A stretch of 64,000 bases of DNA, from positions 24,395,882 through 24,459,881 of the forward strand of contig AP025048.1 of assembly GCA_036186865.1 (NCBI GenBank), given 5' to 3'. The stretch's first letter is position 1, and every line of letters starts with the position of its first letter. Below, piece by piece: positions 21,252-32,295 of the stretch. Made by a program: the position numbers and the translations under genes. The notes beneath the pieces are model-generated. The model did no database searches and was not told where the DNA came from. It saw only the letters and a program-made list of their open reading frames with translations. The stretch comes from Eustoma russellianum (Eukaryota > Streptophyta > Magnoliopsida > Gentianales > Gentianaceae).

Positions 21252-22434
21252 GTCATGAAGAAATTATGTTTTGGACCCAATGAGTCATAATAGGGATGTC
21301 ATAGGGCATTTTGGGTAATTTCCTTGGTTTAGTGAAAAAGTTTGATAAGAAAGTGCATAGGAGTAAACTTTCAGCCAATGGACATGGACATAGCTAAATT
21401 GCGAAATTGATGAATATGAGCCTCAAATGTATGTTATAATATAAATTGTTAGAAGTTAGCCATTGAACATAATTGCTAAAGGATTAAGTATATGGAAAAG
21501 TGAAATCTTTATGTTCAAACATACTTGATTATGTGATTATGGAACTCAAAGGTAAAATATTAAAAAAATGAACATTATATGGACTAATATGTATGGACAT
21601 AAACACATGGACTTAGAATGGACTAGTATACATATATATATAACCGAATTTGTATGATTATGTGATTATGGAACTCAAAGGTAAAGTATTAAAAAAATGA
21701 ACATTATATGGACTAATATGTATGGACATAAACATGTGGACTTAGAATGGACTAGTATACATATATATATATAACCGAATGAAATGTTATTATAAATGCT
21801 CTTTCACTCCTGTAGATAAGAGGTACACCGTTCCATTTCTGGCCTCTATGTGACACACGCTCTTTCGTCATATAGGCAGATTCATGTACCACCTTGGATG
21901 AAAGAGGAAAATGATATCCTCCTCATCGTGATACTTCATGTGCCGAGTACACTTTCATTCCTACATAGGGAAGTTAGAGTATCTGAACTCATACAAACTA
22001 GAGATATTATATTCTTGCAAATCTCTCTCCTTAAAAGTTTCTTATTGTAATTCTCGCAAACGATCTAGTGACGTTTCTTCCAGCTGCACTGTGCATTGTT
22101 GCTTCTACATCGTGCATGATGTCTTATCCATATTAGAAGTCGTGTTTTTATTTGGGGGCATATGGTTTAGGCTGGTGAATCGTAACGGAATGATCCATGC
22201 CGGAATAATAGTTATGAGCATTAAAAATCCTCAATAAAATTAAAAAAATAAAGAAATAAAGCAAGAATATATAAACAAATCCAAGAAATCTGTAGATTAC
22301 CCATTTGATGAGTTATTGACGCTTATTGTTCATTTCCTTTTAAAAGCTGTATTAAACGTCAATAAGTTCTGAAACTACACCTATTATCCAAATTTGAGAA
22401 AATTTTGGCACTTACTGTTCAGTCACCTAGAACA
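21252..22434. other. unassigned intergenic stretch with a 129-bp duplication
   Basis: No recognisable gene or element lies here. Two direct copies of a roughly 129-bp AT-rich unit occupy 21527-21784, both starting GATTATGTGATTATGGAACT and ending in (TA)n ACCGAAT; they differ by a few bases. Short inverted arms TTATTGACG and CGTCAATAA occur near 22312 and 22353. Short reading frames at 21850-22237 resemble nothing I know. The right edge is the Copia-2 target site (GAACA at 22430-22434). Confidence 0.5.
21527..21784. repeat. 129-bp direct tandem duplication
   Basis: Two adjacent units start at 21527 and 21656. They share ATGAACATTATATGGACTAA and TAGAATGGACTAGTATAC, with a slightly longer (AT)n run in the second unit. 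Confidence 0.85.
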
Positions 22435-22760
22435 TGTTGGGGACAATAAATCATGTACCAAGACGCAGTCGTACAACGTATGCATAAGAAACAAAATAAA
22501 TCAAACCCGGGGCGAGTCGAAGACTCTGTCCTTAAGACGTATTGCTCCGGTATACTGTGCCCAACCGGTGTGAGCAATCGTCTTCCAGGATACAACGGGT
22601 ACCTGTTCAGTTGAGCGGCACTGCTGAACTTGAACTCCTTCGAACGCTTAGAGTGTCCTGACTTCTCCCGGACAGTATGCAAGACTCACGTGCTATGAAT
22701 GCAGAATGCGTTGAAATGCAAAGAGCTTAAGGTGTGTGTATGATTGCACCCTTAGCACTC

Positions 22761-22768
22761 TTTATATA
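22761..22768 (-). promoter_or_regulatory. TATA box of the Copia-2 LTR
   Basis: The minus strand reads TATATAAA, and the box is repeated at 28678-28685 in the 5' LTR, where it would drive the element. It lies some 330 bp before the LTR 3' end. Confidence 0.6.
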
Positions 22769-23105
22769 GGGGAGTCGGTTGGAGGACAAGGTACCGTGAC
22801 CGTTGGATCAAAACCGAAGTTTGATTTAGACCGTTAGATTAAAACCTCCTATCTAGATTAGGAAGGTTTAATCTCAGCCTTTGGATCGAAGATAGATTAG
22901 CAGGTTTAAACCTGGATCGTTAGATGGAAACCATATTCGGTTAAGCGGTTAAGACAGTTTAAATCTCGGCCGTTAGATTCAAGCTGCTTTTCTCATTACC
23001 GTTAGATCATAACAGATGATCTTATCTGAAATGGAGGAGGATAGAGTTTGATTCATTTTTGAATCAAACCTGCCCAAACAGAACAAATCTGCCTGCTGTC
23101 AGACT

Positions 23106-23352
23106 TCGATCGATCACATCGATCGATCGAAGTGACATCGATCGATCGATGTGATCGACTGATGTCTGACTGAGTACATCATTCGATCATTCTGATCGAT
23201 CTAAGAGACATCGATCGATCGATGTGATCGATCGATGTCCTCTGATCCACTTAGATCGATCCACCAAGAGATCGAAGCCCTCTGATCCACTTCGATCGAT
23301 GACATCGATCGATCGAAGTGACATCGATCGATCGAAGTCATCGATCGATGTC
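23106..23352. repeat. GATCGATC palindrome array in Copia-2 U3
   Basis: I count 25 GATC sites in about 245 bp, mostly inside perfect palindromes such as CATCGATCGATCGATG and GACATCGATCGATCGATGTG. The array begins about 330 bp from the U3 start. It is repeated at about 28990-29246 in the other LTR with a 15-bp indel. A 62-residue reading frame across it is only a by-product of the repeat. Confidence 0.9.
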
Positions 23353-23678
23353 CGTCAGATGCTTTTTACGCCACATGGACACTTCCAACGTGGCATTCCT
23401 CCACACAGGTGACACATCACCCATCCATAACATTTCCATCTACTTTGAGCATTAATTTCACATTCACACAATACCATAATTGAGTGAGTCCACATCCTAA
23501 CATTAACTACTTGTCACGTAGATAATTAAGGATTCATTAGTTTTCGATTTCATTATCGGAAACTCATTAAGCTCAAAGTACGTTGCTCAATCACGTTTTG
23601 CAACATTCATCAACGGGCCTAAGCCCAAATCTTCAATCTCCAACGATGGGCCAAAGCCCAACCTTAAATTCTCCAACA

Positions 23679-24224
23679 ATCCCCCACATGAATGGAAATT
23701 AATGCAAATGCATATGCAGACTCTGAGGAGAAGTCAGACAAGAAAATATTGCATCAGAAGAGGTAGCTTCTGGCTTTGAACCTTTCATAGTGATGTACCA
23801 TCGGATTCACTCGGCTAAGTAGTGACTTGATGTCTTGAACTAGTCAGCCTTTGTTGTGAACCAAGACAATGATACTCACACAATATTTCCTTTAACACCC
23901 TTTTGGTTCTCATGGTTGTGTTCGTTTTGGCCATGAACAACCTGATTTCAGAAAGTGTTTTAGAGAAATCTTGCCACCTAGACTTTCTCATAGAAGCGGC
24001 CCCACTTCACACTTACATAGGTGATTCCTATCAAGAGTATTCTGCCATACTCCACTTGACGTATCAAGATATAGGACATCATTAAAAGCCTTAGCTTACC
24101 CTAAATTCTCTGCAGACAGCACTTTTATCAGACGGAATGAGTAAGTGCTAACTGAATCTTCATAACTTAGTTGTCCCATTGAACCAAGATTCTGGGATCT
24201 CCAGTCAACAAGGTTGGGTTACCA
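23679..24224 (-). other. conserved 3' noncoding block of Copia-2
   Basis: About 0.55 kb lies between the natural pol stop (24225-24227) and the LTR. No open frame is evident. Landmarks on the minus strand are GGTTCAATGGGAC (about 24173-24185) and CACCTATGTAAGTGTGAAGT (about 24002-24023). The same order of landmarks occurs downstream of pol in Copia-2b and in the more distant Copia-4, so the block seems to be under constraint. Confidence 0.6.
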
Positions 24225-26675
24225 TTACAAAGATTCATGCATTATGGGCTTCAATCCCATTCCGTTTGTCAATCTTGACATTTGATCTCTAGGCAAGCCT
24301 TTTGTAAGCAGATCCGCAAGATTCTCCATTGATTTCACATAATCAATGGAAATCACGCCATTAGAGATCAACTGTTTAATGGTGTTATGTCTTCGACGTA
24401 TGTGTCATGACTTACCATTATAGATGCTGCTTTGAGCACGTCCTATAGCTGACTGACTATCACAGTGTATGCTAATAGGAGCGATTGGCTTAGGCCAGCA
24501 CGGAATATCTTCCAAGAAATTCCGAAGCCACTCAGCCTGTTCCCCAGCTTTGTCCAATGCTATGAACTCAGCTTCCATAGTGGACCGAGCTATACAGGTT
24601 TGTTTCGTGGACTTCCACGACACAGCAGCACCACCAATAGTGAACACGTACCCACTGGTGGACTTCGAGTCCTTACTATCTGATATCCAATTTGCATCAC
24701 AGTATCCTTCCAACACTGCCGGATATATCGTATAATGTAATCCAAGATACATTGTGTATTTCAAATACCTCATCACTCTGTTAAGAGCTTTCCAATGATC
24801 ATCACTTGGATTACTGGTAAACCTGCTCAATTTGTTTACCGAACAAGCTAAGTCTGGTCTTGTACAATTTGTTATGTACATCAGACTCCCGATCACCTGA
24901 GAGTATTTCAACTGAGCTACAGGTTCGCCTCGATTTTTCCTTAAGTGCACACTTAAGTCGAGCGGGGTCTTTACCGGTTTCACATCATCCATATTGAACC
25001 GTTTCAGGACTGATTCAATATAGTGTGTTTGTGACAATATGAGTCCCTCAGTCACTCTAGAAATCTTAATTCCTAGAATAACATTGGAAACTCCCATGTC
25101 CTTCATATCGAAGTTCCTCGTCAACATCTTCTTTGTGTTTAAGATTATGTCCCGAGTACTTCCCATGATTAGCATGTCATCTACATAGAGACACACTATC
25201 ACGTATGCACTCTGTGTGCTCTTAATGTAGACACACTTGTCACACTCGTTGATCTTGAAACCATTAGCTAACATAGCTTGATCAAACTTCAAGTGCCACT
25301 GCTTAGACGCTTGTTTAAGTCCATACAAGGATTTAACGAGTCTACAAACCTTAGACTCTTGTCCTGGAACCACAAACCCTTCGGGTTGTTCCATATAGAT
25401 TTCTTCATCTAACTCACCATTCAGAAACGCAGTCTTTACATCCATCTGATGGATTTCCAAGTTATAGACTACAGCAATTGCAACTAGCACCCTTATAGAA
25501 GTGATCCTAGTCACTGGTGAGTAGGTGTCAAAAAAGTCAAAGCCTTCCTTTTGTCGATAGCCTTTAGCTACCAACCTGGCTTTATACTTTTCAATAGACC
25601 CATCCTCTTTCAGTTTCTTCTTGAAAACCCACTTACAACCAAGTGGTTTACTTCCAGGTGGAAGTTCAACCAACTCCCAAGTGTGGTTTTGAAGAATCGA
25701 GTCTATCTCACTGTCAACTGCTTCTTTCCAGAATGGAGCTTCTGGAGTTGACATAGCCTCGGAAAAATTCCTCGGCTCATTTTCTACCATATAGGTTAGA
25801 AAATCCGGTCCAAACGAAGTTGGCATTCTGGCACGCTTGCTTTGACGAAGCTCCTCATCTCCTTGAGGAGTCGCCTCACGCATTCGCTTACCAAATCTTG
25901 TTTCTTCTTGAATTTTGTCTTTCCTCGGAAAGACATCTTCAAAGAACACTGCATTCCTTGACTCCATGACCACGTTTTCATGTATGTCAGGAATATCCGA
26001 CTTGTGCACCAAGAACCGATATGCACTACTGTTAGTTGCATAACCAATAAATATGCAATCAATTGTTTTAGGCCCAATTTTCACCTGTCTTGGTCTCGGT
26101 ACAGCCACCTTCGCCAGACACCCCCACACTTTCAAGTATTTGTAACTAGGCTTGTAGCCTTTCCAAAGCTCGAAAGGGGTTACATCCATCTTCTTAGATG
26201 GAATTCTGTTTAAAATGACGTTGGCTGAGAGGATTGCTTCCCCCCACAAGTTCTGAGGTAAACCCGAACTTATCAACATAGCATTCATCATCTCTTTAAG
26301 AGTACGGTTCTTGTGTTCAGCAATACCATTCGATTGAGGTGAATATGGTGCAGTCGTTTGATGAATAATGCCATGTTCTGAACAGAATTCATTAAACGGT
26401 GTATCATATTCGCCACCTCTATCACTACGAATTGCTTTAATTCGTTTGCTAAGTTGATTCTCAACTTCATTTTTATAATCCTTGAAAGCATCAAGGGCCT
26501 CGTCTTTGCTACTTAGCAAATATACATAACAGTATCGTGTGCAATCGTCGATAAAAGTTACAAAATACTTTTTGCCACCTCTCGTTTGCACAAACTTTAA
26601 ATCACACACATCGGTATGAATTAAATTCAAAGGTTCAGTGTTCCTTTCTATTGAAGGAAATGGCGCCTTTGCCAT
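24225..26675 (-). pseudogene. Copia-2 pol: integrase, reverse transcriptase, RNase H (broken)
   Basis: The longest open stretch is 26675-24405 (756 codons). Integrase catalytic residues lie in LIHTDVC (D22), IRSDRGGEY (D85) and the PQSNGIAEHKNR segment (glutamate near 120). RT shows KWVFKKKLKEDGS, DVKTAFLNGEL and the YVDD box in CLYVDDMLIMG. RNase H shows GYCDANW, STMEAEFIAL and CDSQSAI. A TGA at 24405-24407, in place of an arginine codon, cuts off the last 60 residues, but the same frame continues with HNTIKQL and DLLTKGL to the natural TAA at 24225. The integrase zinc finger is upstream, separated by a frameshift near 26725. The annotated first ATG is therefore not a true start; the protein would be released from a gag-pol polyprotein. 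Confidence 0.9.
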
Positions 26676-26791
26676 CTTCGCTTCAACACATATTTGACAT
26701 TTTCCTTTATTATTAAAGTCCAGTTTGGCAATAAGTCAAGATTACTCATACGTTGTATTGACTTGTAATTAACATGTCCCAAACGAAAATG

Positions 26792-28228
26792 TCATAAACA
26801 AGAAGACTCAAGCATGTAAGCAGAAGAGGAAGCAATTTTATTAGCCTCTGCGGGCAAATCTCTTTTGGGTACAATAGTGATGACATTCAATTTAAACATC
26901 CTATTTGACAAGTACCCCTTCCCCAAATACATGCCATTTTTCGAAAGAATAACTTTATTGGACTCTAACACTAGTCTAAAACCATGCATGACTAGTAGAG
27001 ATCCAGATACTAAATTCTTCCGAATATCAGGGACGTGCAACACATTCTGCAAAGTCAGATGCTTCCCTGATGTGAGCTTCAGAACAACTTTGCCCTCGCC
27101 TTCGATCTTCGAAGAGGCCGAGTTTCCCATGTAAAGTTGTTCATTGTTCCCGGGCTGGTACTCCGTGAACATCTCTCTGCTGGAGCAAACATGTCTAGTG
27201 GCGCCAGTATCAAGCCACCACTCACGTACGTTCCCCACAGCATTGCACTCTGAGACCACCGCACAGAGATTTAGATCATCCAATGCATCGACTATGTTCG
27301 CCTTTGCCTTGGATTGCTTCTTCTTGGGCTTTCTGCACTCATTGCTGACATGCCCCTGAATGCCACAGTTGTAGCATTTCCCGGTGAACTTCTTGGCGAT
27401 CTGCTTGCCTTTCTTGTTCACCCCGAGTTGGCTCTTCTTTTTCTTGGCCTCTGCAACATGGGCCTTAGCCTGACCAGAGCTAGATTGTGGCGCTCTTTCA
27501 GATCTACGATTGTCCTCCTCAATGCGGAGTCGAACAATTAGATCTTCCAATGTCATCTCCTTTCTCTTGTGTTTGAGATAGCTTCTGAATTCCCTCCACG
27601 AAAGAGGTAGCTTCTCAATCACTGCTGCCACGACGAAAGATTCACTGAGCAACATGCCCTCCTCTTCCATCTCGGCAACCAACGTCTGAAGTTCCTCAAC
27701 TTGAGAAACAACAGTGCGAGAATCAGACATTTTGAAATCCAGGAATTTGCCGACAATAAATTTCTTAGTGCCGGCATCCTCCGTACGGTATTTCTTTTCC
27801 AAAGCCTGCCACAAAGACTTTGCGGTCTTGTACGTACAGTACAAACCATACAAGGAGTTGTCCAAACAACTCAGAATATGGCTCAAACAAACATAATTGT
27901 TGAAGTTCCAACCTTCAACAAAACGTTGGTTTTGCATATCCTGGGCTTGGTCCTCCAACGGATCCACCATAGGCGGGTCCTCAGTCAGGAAATTTGCCAA
28001 TCCCACAGCAGTCAAGAAGAACAGCATCTTCTGCTGCCAGCGCTTGAAGAAGCTCCCACTGAACTTCTCCGGTTTCTCCACTTGGGCCACTACAGGACCC
28101 TGTGCAGGAGGAGCATGTCTTGGCACCCCAGCAGTTGGTGCCATTGGAGCAGAACTCTGAATGTTTGCACCATGAACCGAGCCTGAGCTTGCGTTCTCCA
28201 TCAGATTACTGTTCAGTTGATCAAACAA
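26792..28228 (-). pseudogene. Copia-2 gag and protease (ends at a premature stop)
   Basis: The open frame has 478 codons from an ATG at 28228; a second ATG nine codons on (MENASSG) is an equally plausible start. The N-terminal half is a gag domain (FFKRWQQKMLFFL, LSCLDNSLYGLY, KSLWQALEKKY). A CCHC zinc knuckle (CYNCGIQGHVSNEC) lies at about residue 283-296. The aspartic protease follows at about 335 (WWLDTGATRHVCSS). Then comes the RKNLVSGSLL motif typical of TNT1-like elements. TGA at 26792-26794 replaces the tryptophan of the integrase W-H-x-R-L-G-H motif, because the downstream codons in the same frame encode RLGHVNYKSIQR. A one-base deletion near 26725 then shifts the frame into the main pol reading frame. 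Confidence 0.9.
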
Positions 28229-28351
28229 ATAGATCAGAACAAAATCAGATATAAGAAAGGAGTAGAAGTAGACTGCAAATCAGTACGAAACTGCTTTTGC
28301 GCAAATTAAAAACGGTACAGAAATTAATTGAATTGAAGTACGTCTTAAGAT
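28229..28351 (-). other. Copia-2 leader; no canonical primer-binding site
   Basis: Only about 120 bp separate the 5' LTR end (28352) from gag. The expected TGGTATCAGAGC is absent. Next to the LTR the plus strand has TACGTCTTAAG at 28339-28349, which is the exact inverse complement of CTTAAGACGTA at 28448-28458 inside the LTR. Confidence 0.6.
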
Positions 28352-29572
28352 TGTTGGGGACAATCAATCCTGTACCAAGACGCAGTCGTACAACGTGTGC
28401 ATAAGAAACAAAATAAATCAAACCCGGGGCGAGTCGAATACTCTGTCCTTAAGACGTATTGCTCCGGTATACTGTGCCCAACCGGTGTGAGCAATCGTCT
28501 TCCAGGATACAACGGGTACCTGTTCAGTTGAGCGGCACTGCTGAACTTGAACTCCTTCGAACGCTTAGAGTGTCCTGACTTCTCCCGGACAGTATGCAAG
28601 ACTCACGTGCTATGAATGCAGAATGCGTTGAAATGCAAAGAGCTTAAGGTGTGTGTATGATTGCACCCTTAGCACTCTTTATATAGGGGAGTCGGTTGGA
28701 GGACAAGGTACCGTGACCGTTGGATCAAAACCGAAGTTTGATTTAGACCGTTAGATTAAAACCTCCTATCTAGATTAGGAAGGTTTAATCTCAGCCTTTG
28801 GATCGAAGATAGATTAGCAGGTTTAAACCTGGATCGTTAGATGGAAACCATATTCGGTTAAGACAGTTTAAATCTCGGCCGTTAGATTCAAGCTGCTTTT
28901 CTCATTACCGTTAGATCATAACAGATGATCTTATCTGAAATGGAGGAGGATAGAGTTTGATTCATTTTTGAATCAAACCTGCCCAAACAGAACAAATCTG
29001 CCTGCTGTCAGACTTCGATCGATCACATCGATCGATCGATCGATGTGATCGACTGATGTCTGACTGAGTACATCATTCGATCATTCTGATCGATCTAAGA
29101 GACATCGATCGATCGATGTGATCGATCGATGTCCTCTGATCCACTTAGATCGATCCACCAAGAGATCGAAGCCCTCTGATCCACTTCGATCGATGACATC
29201 GATCGATCGAAGTGACATCGATCGATCGAAGTCATCGATCGATGTCCGTCAGATGCTTTTTACGCCACATGGACACTTCCAACGTGGCATTCCTCCACAC
29301 AGGTGACACATCACCCATCCATAACATTTCCATCTACTTTGAGCATTAATTTCACATTCACACAATACCATAATTGAGTGAGTCCACATCCTAACATTAA
29401 CTACTTGTCACGTAGATAATTAAGGATTCATTAGTTTTCGATTTCATTATCGGAAACTCATTAAGCTCAAAGTACGTTGCTCAATCATGTTTTGCAACAT
29501 TCATCAACGGGCCTAAGCCCAAATCTTCAATCTCCAACGATGGGCCAAAGCCCAACCTTAAATTCTCCAACA
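28352..29572 (-). repeat. Copia-2 5' LTR (1221 bp)
   Basis: This LTR matches 22435-23678 closely. U3 starts at 29572, the GATCGATC array is at about 28990-29246 and the TATA box at 28678-28685. It is followed outside by the GAACA target duplication (29573-29577). Confidence 0.92.
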
Positions 29573-30284
29573 GAACATACCTACTTTACTCGATTTCCAG
29601 CTCTTTTAATCAGACTCCGGTAACTCTAACCTAATCTTGGTTAGTTCATACCCTCTAAAATTACTATTGTAGGCACTTTTACTTTGCTATGAGCTGAATC
29701 TTTTGTGAAGAATTTAGAGGGTACTCTTTAAGATACGTGAAAGTATTAATTAAAATAGCTTTGGCCCTTCTGCGTCTTCGAACAAAGTGAAGAAAACTCG
29801 TAGACCAAAAGTGTTCGTTCATTGTCACAAAAGGAAAAACAGAGGGCGGAATTGGTTTGGTAAAATAGGGGATGGCCATTTAACCTATGTTTGAGAATTC
29901 ATCTGGAACGTTGAAGCTTTGCTCATCTTGTAAAATTTTGAAATAGAGCAGAAGACCAAGAAAAGAAGCATGTGTAATGAAGAACAAATAGCTAGGTACC
30001 TTAAATTCATCAGCTATATTAATCATGGTCGCTATACAGATTTGTTATAAATAGAAATGAACGGAGAGATGCGAGGAAGCAGATGCGAAGAGGTAAGGAA
30101 GAAAATGGGATGCTGCTGGAAATTTACCAGCGAGAATGGAAGCAGGATATCAACTATACGAATGACTGCCGAAGTTTGGGGCAATCTCGCGCAGTTCAAT
30201 CACTGTGTAGTCTTCTCCAGACTACGAAGCCCCACTTGGTCTTTCTGGGGAGGTCACTTAGCCAGAAGACCTCGATGAAATATT
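29573..30284. other. unassigned stretch between Copia-2 and Copia-2b
   Basis: Before the Copia-2 insertion this DNA continued from 22434. I recognise no gene or element. An open frame of 73 codons at 30057-30278 sits just after a TTATAAATAG sequence, but it has no family resemblance and no further support. Confidence 0.4.
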
Positions 30285-31759
30285 TGTTGGCAAGTGAGAC
30301 AAAATTGATTTCTGATTTCTATACAGTTTGTTTGTTAAATAAAGAAGTAGCCGATCTGCCGAGCTCAGGATAGGTTAGATCGATCTGCTAGGTCAAGATA
30401 GTTTAGATAGCGCAATTGAGTTCGCGTTCTGAACAGTCAGCCGGCCTGAGGACAATAGCACTTTAGAACAGTAGATTATGTGCTATCAGCCTTCCAGCCG
30501 AGCTGAACTGATGTCAGATTGATAAGTCAGATCAGATCAGTCCAATCAGCAATTGTATTTGCGTTTTGGACTGATGGCTGACCTACCGACCTCGGCACTG
30601 CAGCACAACCACAATGTTGTGCTTTCAGCAGCTTCAACCGAGCTCCGCACACCAGCATACCTCAGCATGGCAGTGGTGCAGAACAACGAATGCTCTCAGC
30701 CAAACATCATAGCTCAGCACACAACAGAGTTCAGCTCGTCAACACTGTACAACAACAGTGTTGCGCTACCCCTTGATGAGCTGAGATTAGCACAAAGCAG
30801 AGCTCAGTTCGGCAATAACCTTAACAGCTCAGCTGAGTAGAGATCCAAGGTGAGTCTAGGACTCTGTCTTGAAGACGTACTGGTCTGGTATACTGCCCAA
30901 CCAGATGGAGCAATCGTCTCCGAGGTTACAACGGAGTCATTTTAGACAAGTGGCATTGCAACGTATGAACTCAACAAACCTGTAAGCTATCTTGCACTTC
31001 TTGGATTACTAGAAATGCAATGTTTTTGTGTATGCAGGAGAATGATTGTGTAAAGAGAGATCATAGATAAAAGAGAAGAATTTCGGATTTTTGAGTGAGT
31101 GACCACAAAGGTCAGATTGGCTACTATTTATAGGTAAATTTTGGGGTCAGTTTGTTACAGTCAGTTCAACCACAGCCTCAAGTTAAGATATCTGCTCCGC
31201 CTGAGCCTTTGGATCAGATAACCGTATCAAGTCTGCCCTCAGCCGTCAGATCAAATAAATGTTCAATTTGAGCCTTCAGATCATAACTAATTCAGGTCAG
31301 CTCATCCGGTTAAAACTCAACAACTTTTCAAAATTTAACCTTAGCATATCTTAACAACCTGGAGAAGTTTAAACTCAACAAACTTCACCCCAACTGATAA
31401 GATCTAGCTCGCTGCTGCAGGACCCGACCTGCAGGCTGCAGCCCATAGTCCGACCTGCAGCCCAGTCTGCAGCCTGAGCCCATCAGGTTCGCAGCTCAGT
31501 CCGCAACCTGAGCACATGCCTAGGCACGGGCCGAGCTGAGATGAGATGAGTCTCCCCTTTACTTTGAGCATTAATTTCTCATTCACTCGGTATCGGAATT
31601 AAGTGATTCAAAAGCCTAAAATTATATACTCGTCGCGTAGATAACTAAGGACTCATTAGTTTCTACTCCTCATTAATGAAGCTAACTTAGCTCAAAGTAC
31701 GTTGCCAATCACACTTTGCAACTTAGCCCAAATTCAATTTCCTTCCATTTTCTCCAACA
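30285..31759 (-). repeat. Copia-2b 3' LTR (about 1475 bp)
   Basis: The ends are TGTTGGCA and TCTCCAACA. A TATAAATA box (minus strand) is at 31125-31132. The end near 30400-30840 is rich in CAGCTC/GAGCTC and GATCAGATCAG repeats. Bases 31410-31530 hold a GC-rich CTGCAG/CCTGCAG cluster. The polypurine tract (ATGTGGGGATT on the minus strand) follows at 31760. Confidence 0.85.
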
Positions 31760-32295
31760 ATCCCCACATGAATGAGAATTAGTGCAAATACATATGCAGA
31801 CTCTATTGAAAAGTCAGACAAGAAAATGTTGCATCAGAAGAGGTACCTTCTGCCTTTGAAACTTTCTTAGTAATATACTATCGGATCCACTCGGCTAATT
31901 AGTGACTTAATGTCTTGAACTAACCAGCCATTGTTGTGAACCTAGACAACAGTACTCACACAACATTTCCTTTCACACCTTTTTGGTTCTCATGATTGTG
32001 TTCGTTTTGGCCATGAACCACCTGGTTTCAGAAAGTGTGTTAGAGAACTTTGGCCTTACAAAATTCTTATAGAAGCGATCACACTTCACACTTACATAGG
32101 TTGTTTCTATCAAGAGTATTCTGCCATACCTCACTTGATATATCAAGACATAGGAACCACTAAAAGCCTCAGCTTACCCTCACTTTTCTGCAGACAACAC
32201 TTTTATTTAACAGAATGAATAAGTGCTCACTGAACTCCATAACTTAGTTGTCCCATTGAACCAAGATTCTCGGATCTTCAGTCAACAAGGTTGGA
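31760..32295 (-). other. conserved 3' noncoding block of Copia-2b
   Basis: This corresponds to 23679-24218 of Copia-2 with many substitutions but no loss of order. It keeps the CACTTCACACTTACATAGGT and TCCCATTGAACCAAGATTCT landmarks (plus-strand reading). Confidence 0.6.

Larger units (their letters stand above)
22435..23678 (-). repeat. Copia-2 3' LTR (1244 bp)
   Basis: The ends are TGTTGG...CCAACA. In element orientation U3 begins at 23678. It carries a GATCGATC palindrome array (23106-23352), then several CCGTTAGATC-type repeats (about 22800-23010), then the TATA box at 22761-22768. The polypurine tract (ATTCATGTGGGGGAT on the minus strand) abuts it at 23679. Compared with the other LTR it has two extra short segments, near 22943 and in the palindrome array. 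Confidence 0.92.
22435..29572 (-). mobile_element. Copia-2: complete Tork/TNT1-like Ty1-copia element with target-site duplication
   Basis: A minus-strand element of about 7.1 kb with LTRs at both ends (22435-23678 and 28352-29572). It is flanked by perfect 5-bp direct repeats GAACA at 22430-22434 and 29573-29577. The order in element orientation is LTR, gag-protease, integrase, RT, RNase H, a 0.55-kb noncoding block, polypurine tract and LTR. The LTRs are nearly identical apart from indels in simple or palindromic sequence, so the insertion is recent. Coding capacity is nevertheless broken by a stop at 26792, a frameshift near 26725 and a stop at 24405. It belongs with TNT1-94-like copia elements; the exact lineage is my judgement. 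Confidence 0.93.

Noticed and set aside
22419..22682. 87-codon minus-strand frame at the Copia-2 LTR edge, repeated at 28345
   Set aside because: It lies in the transcribed LTR leader and has no recognisable product.
23224..23412. 62-codon frame rich in Asp-Arg-Ser, repeated at 29118
   Set aside because: A direct by-product of the GATCGATC array, with low-complexity codons.
24465..28160. several plus-strand open frames across Copia-2
   Set aside because: They are antisense shadows of the gag and pol frames.
30057..30278. 73-codon frame after TTATAAATAG
   Set aside because: No homology recognised, and the TATA-like sequence is too close to the ATG to act as its promoter.
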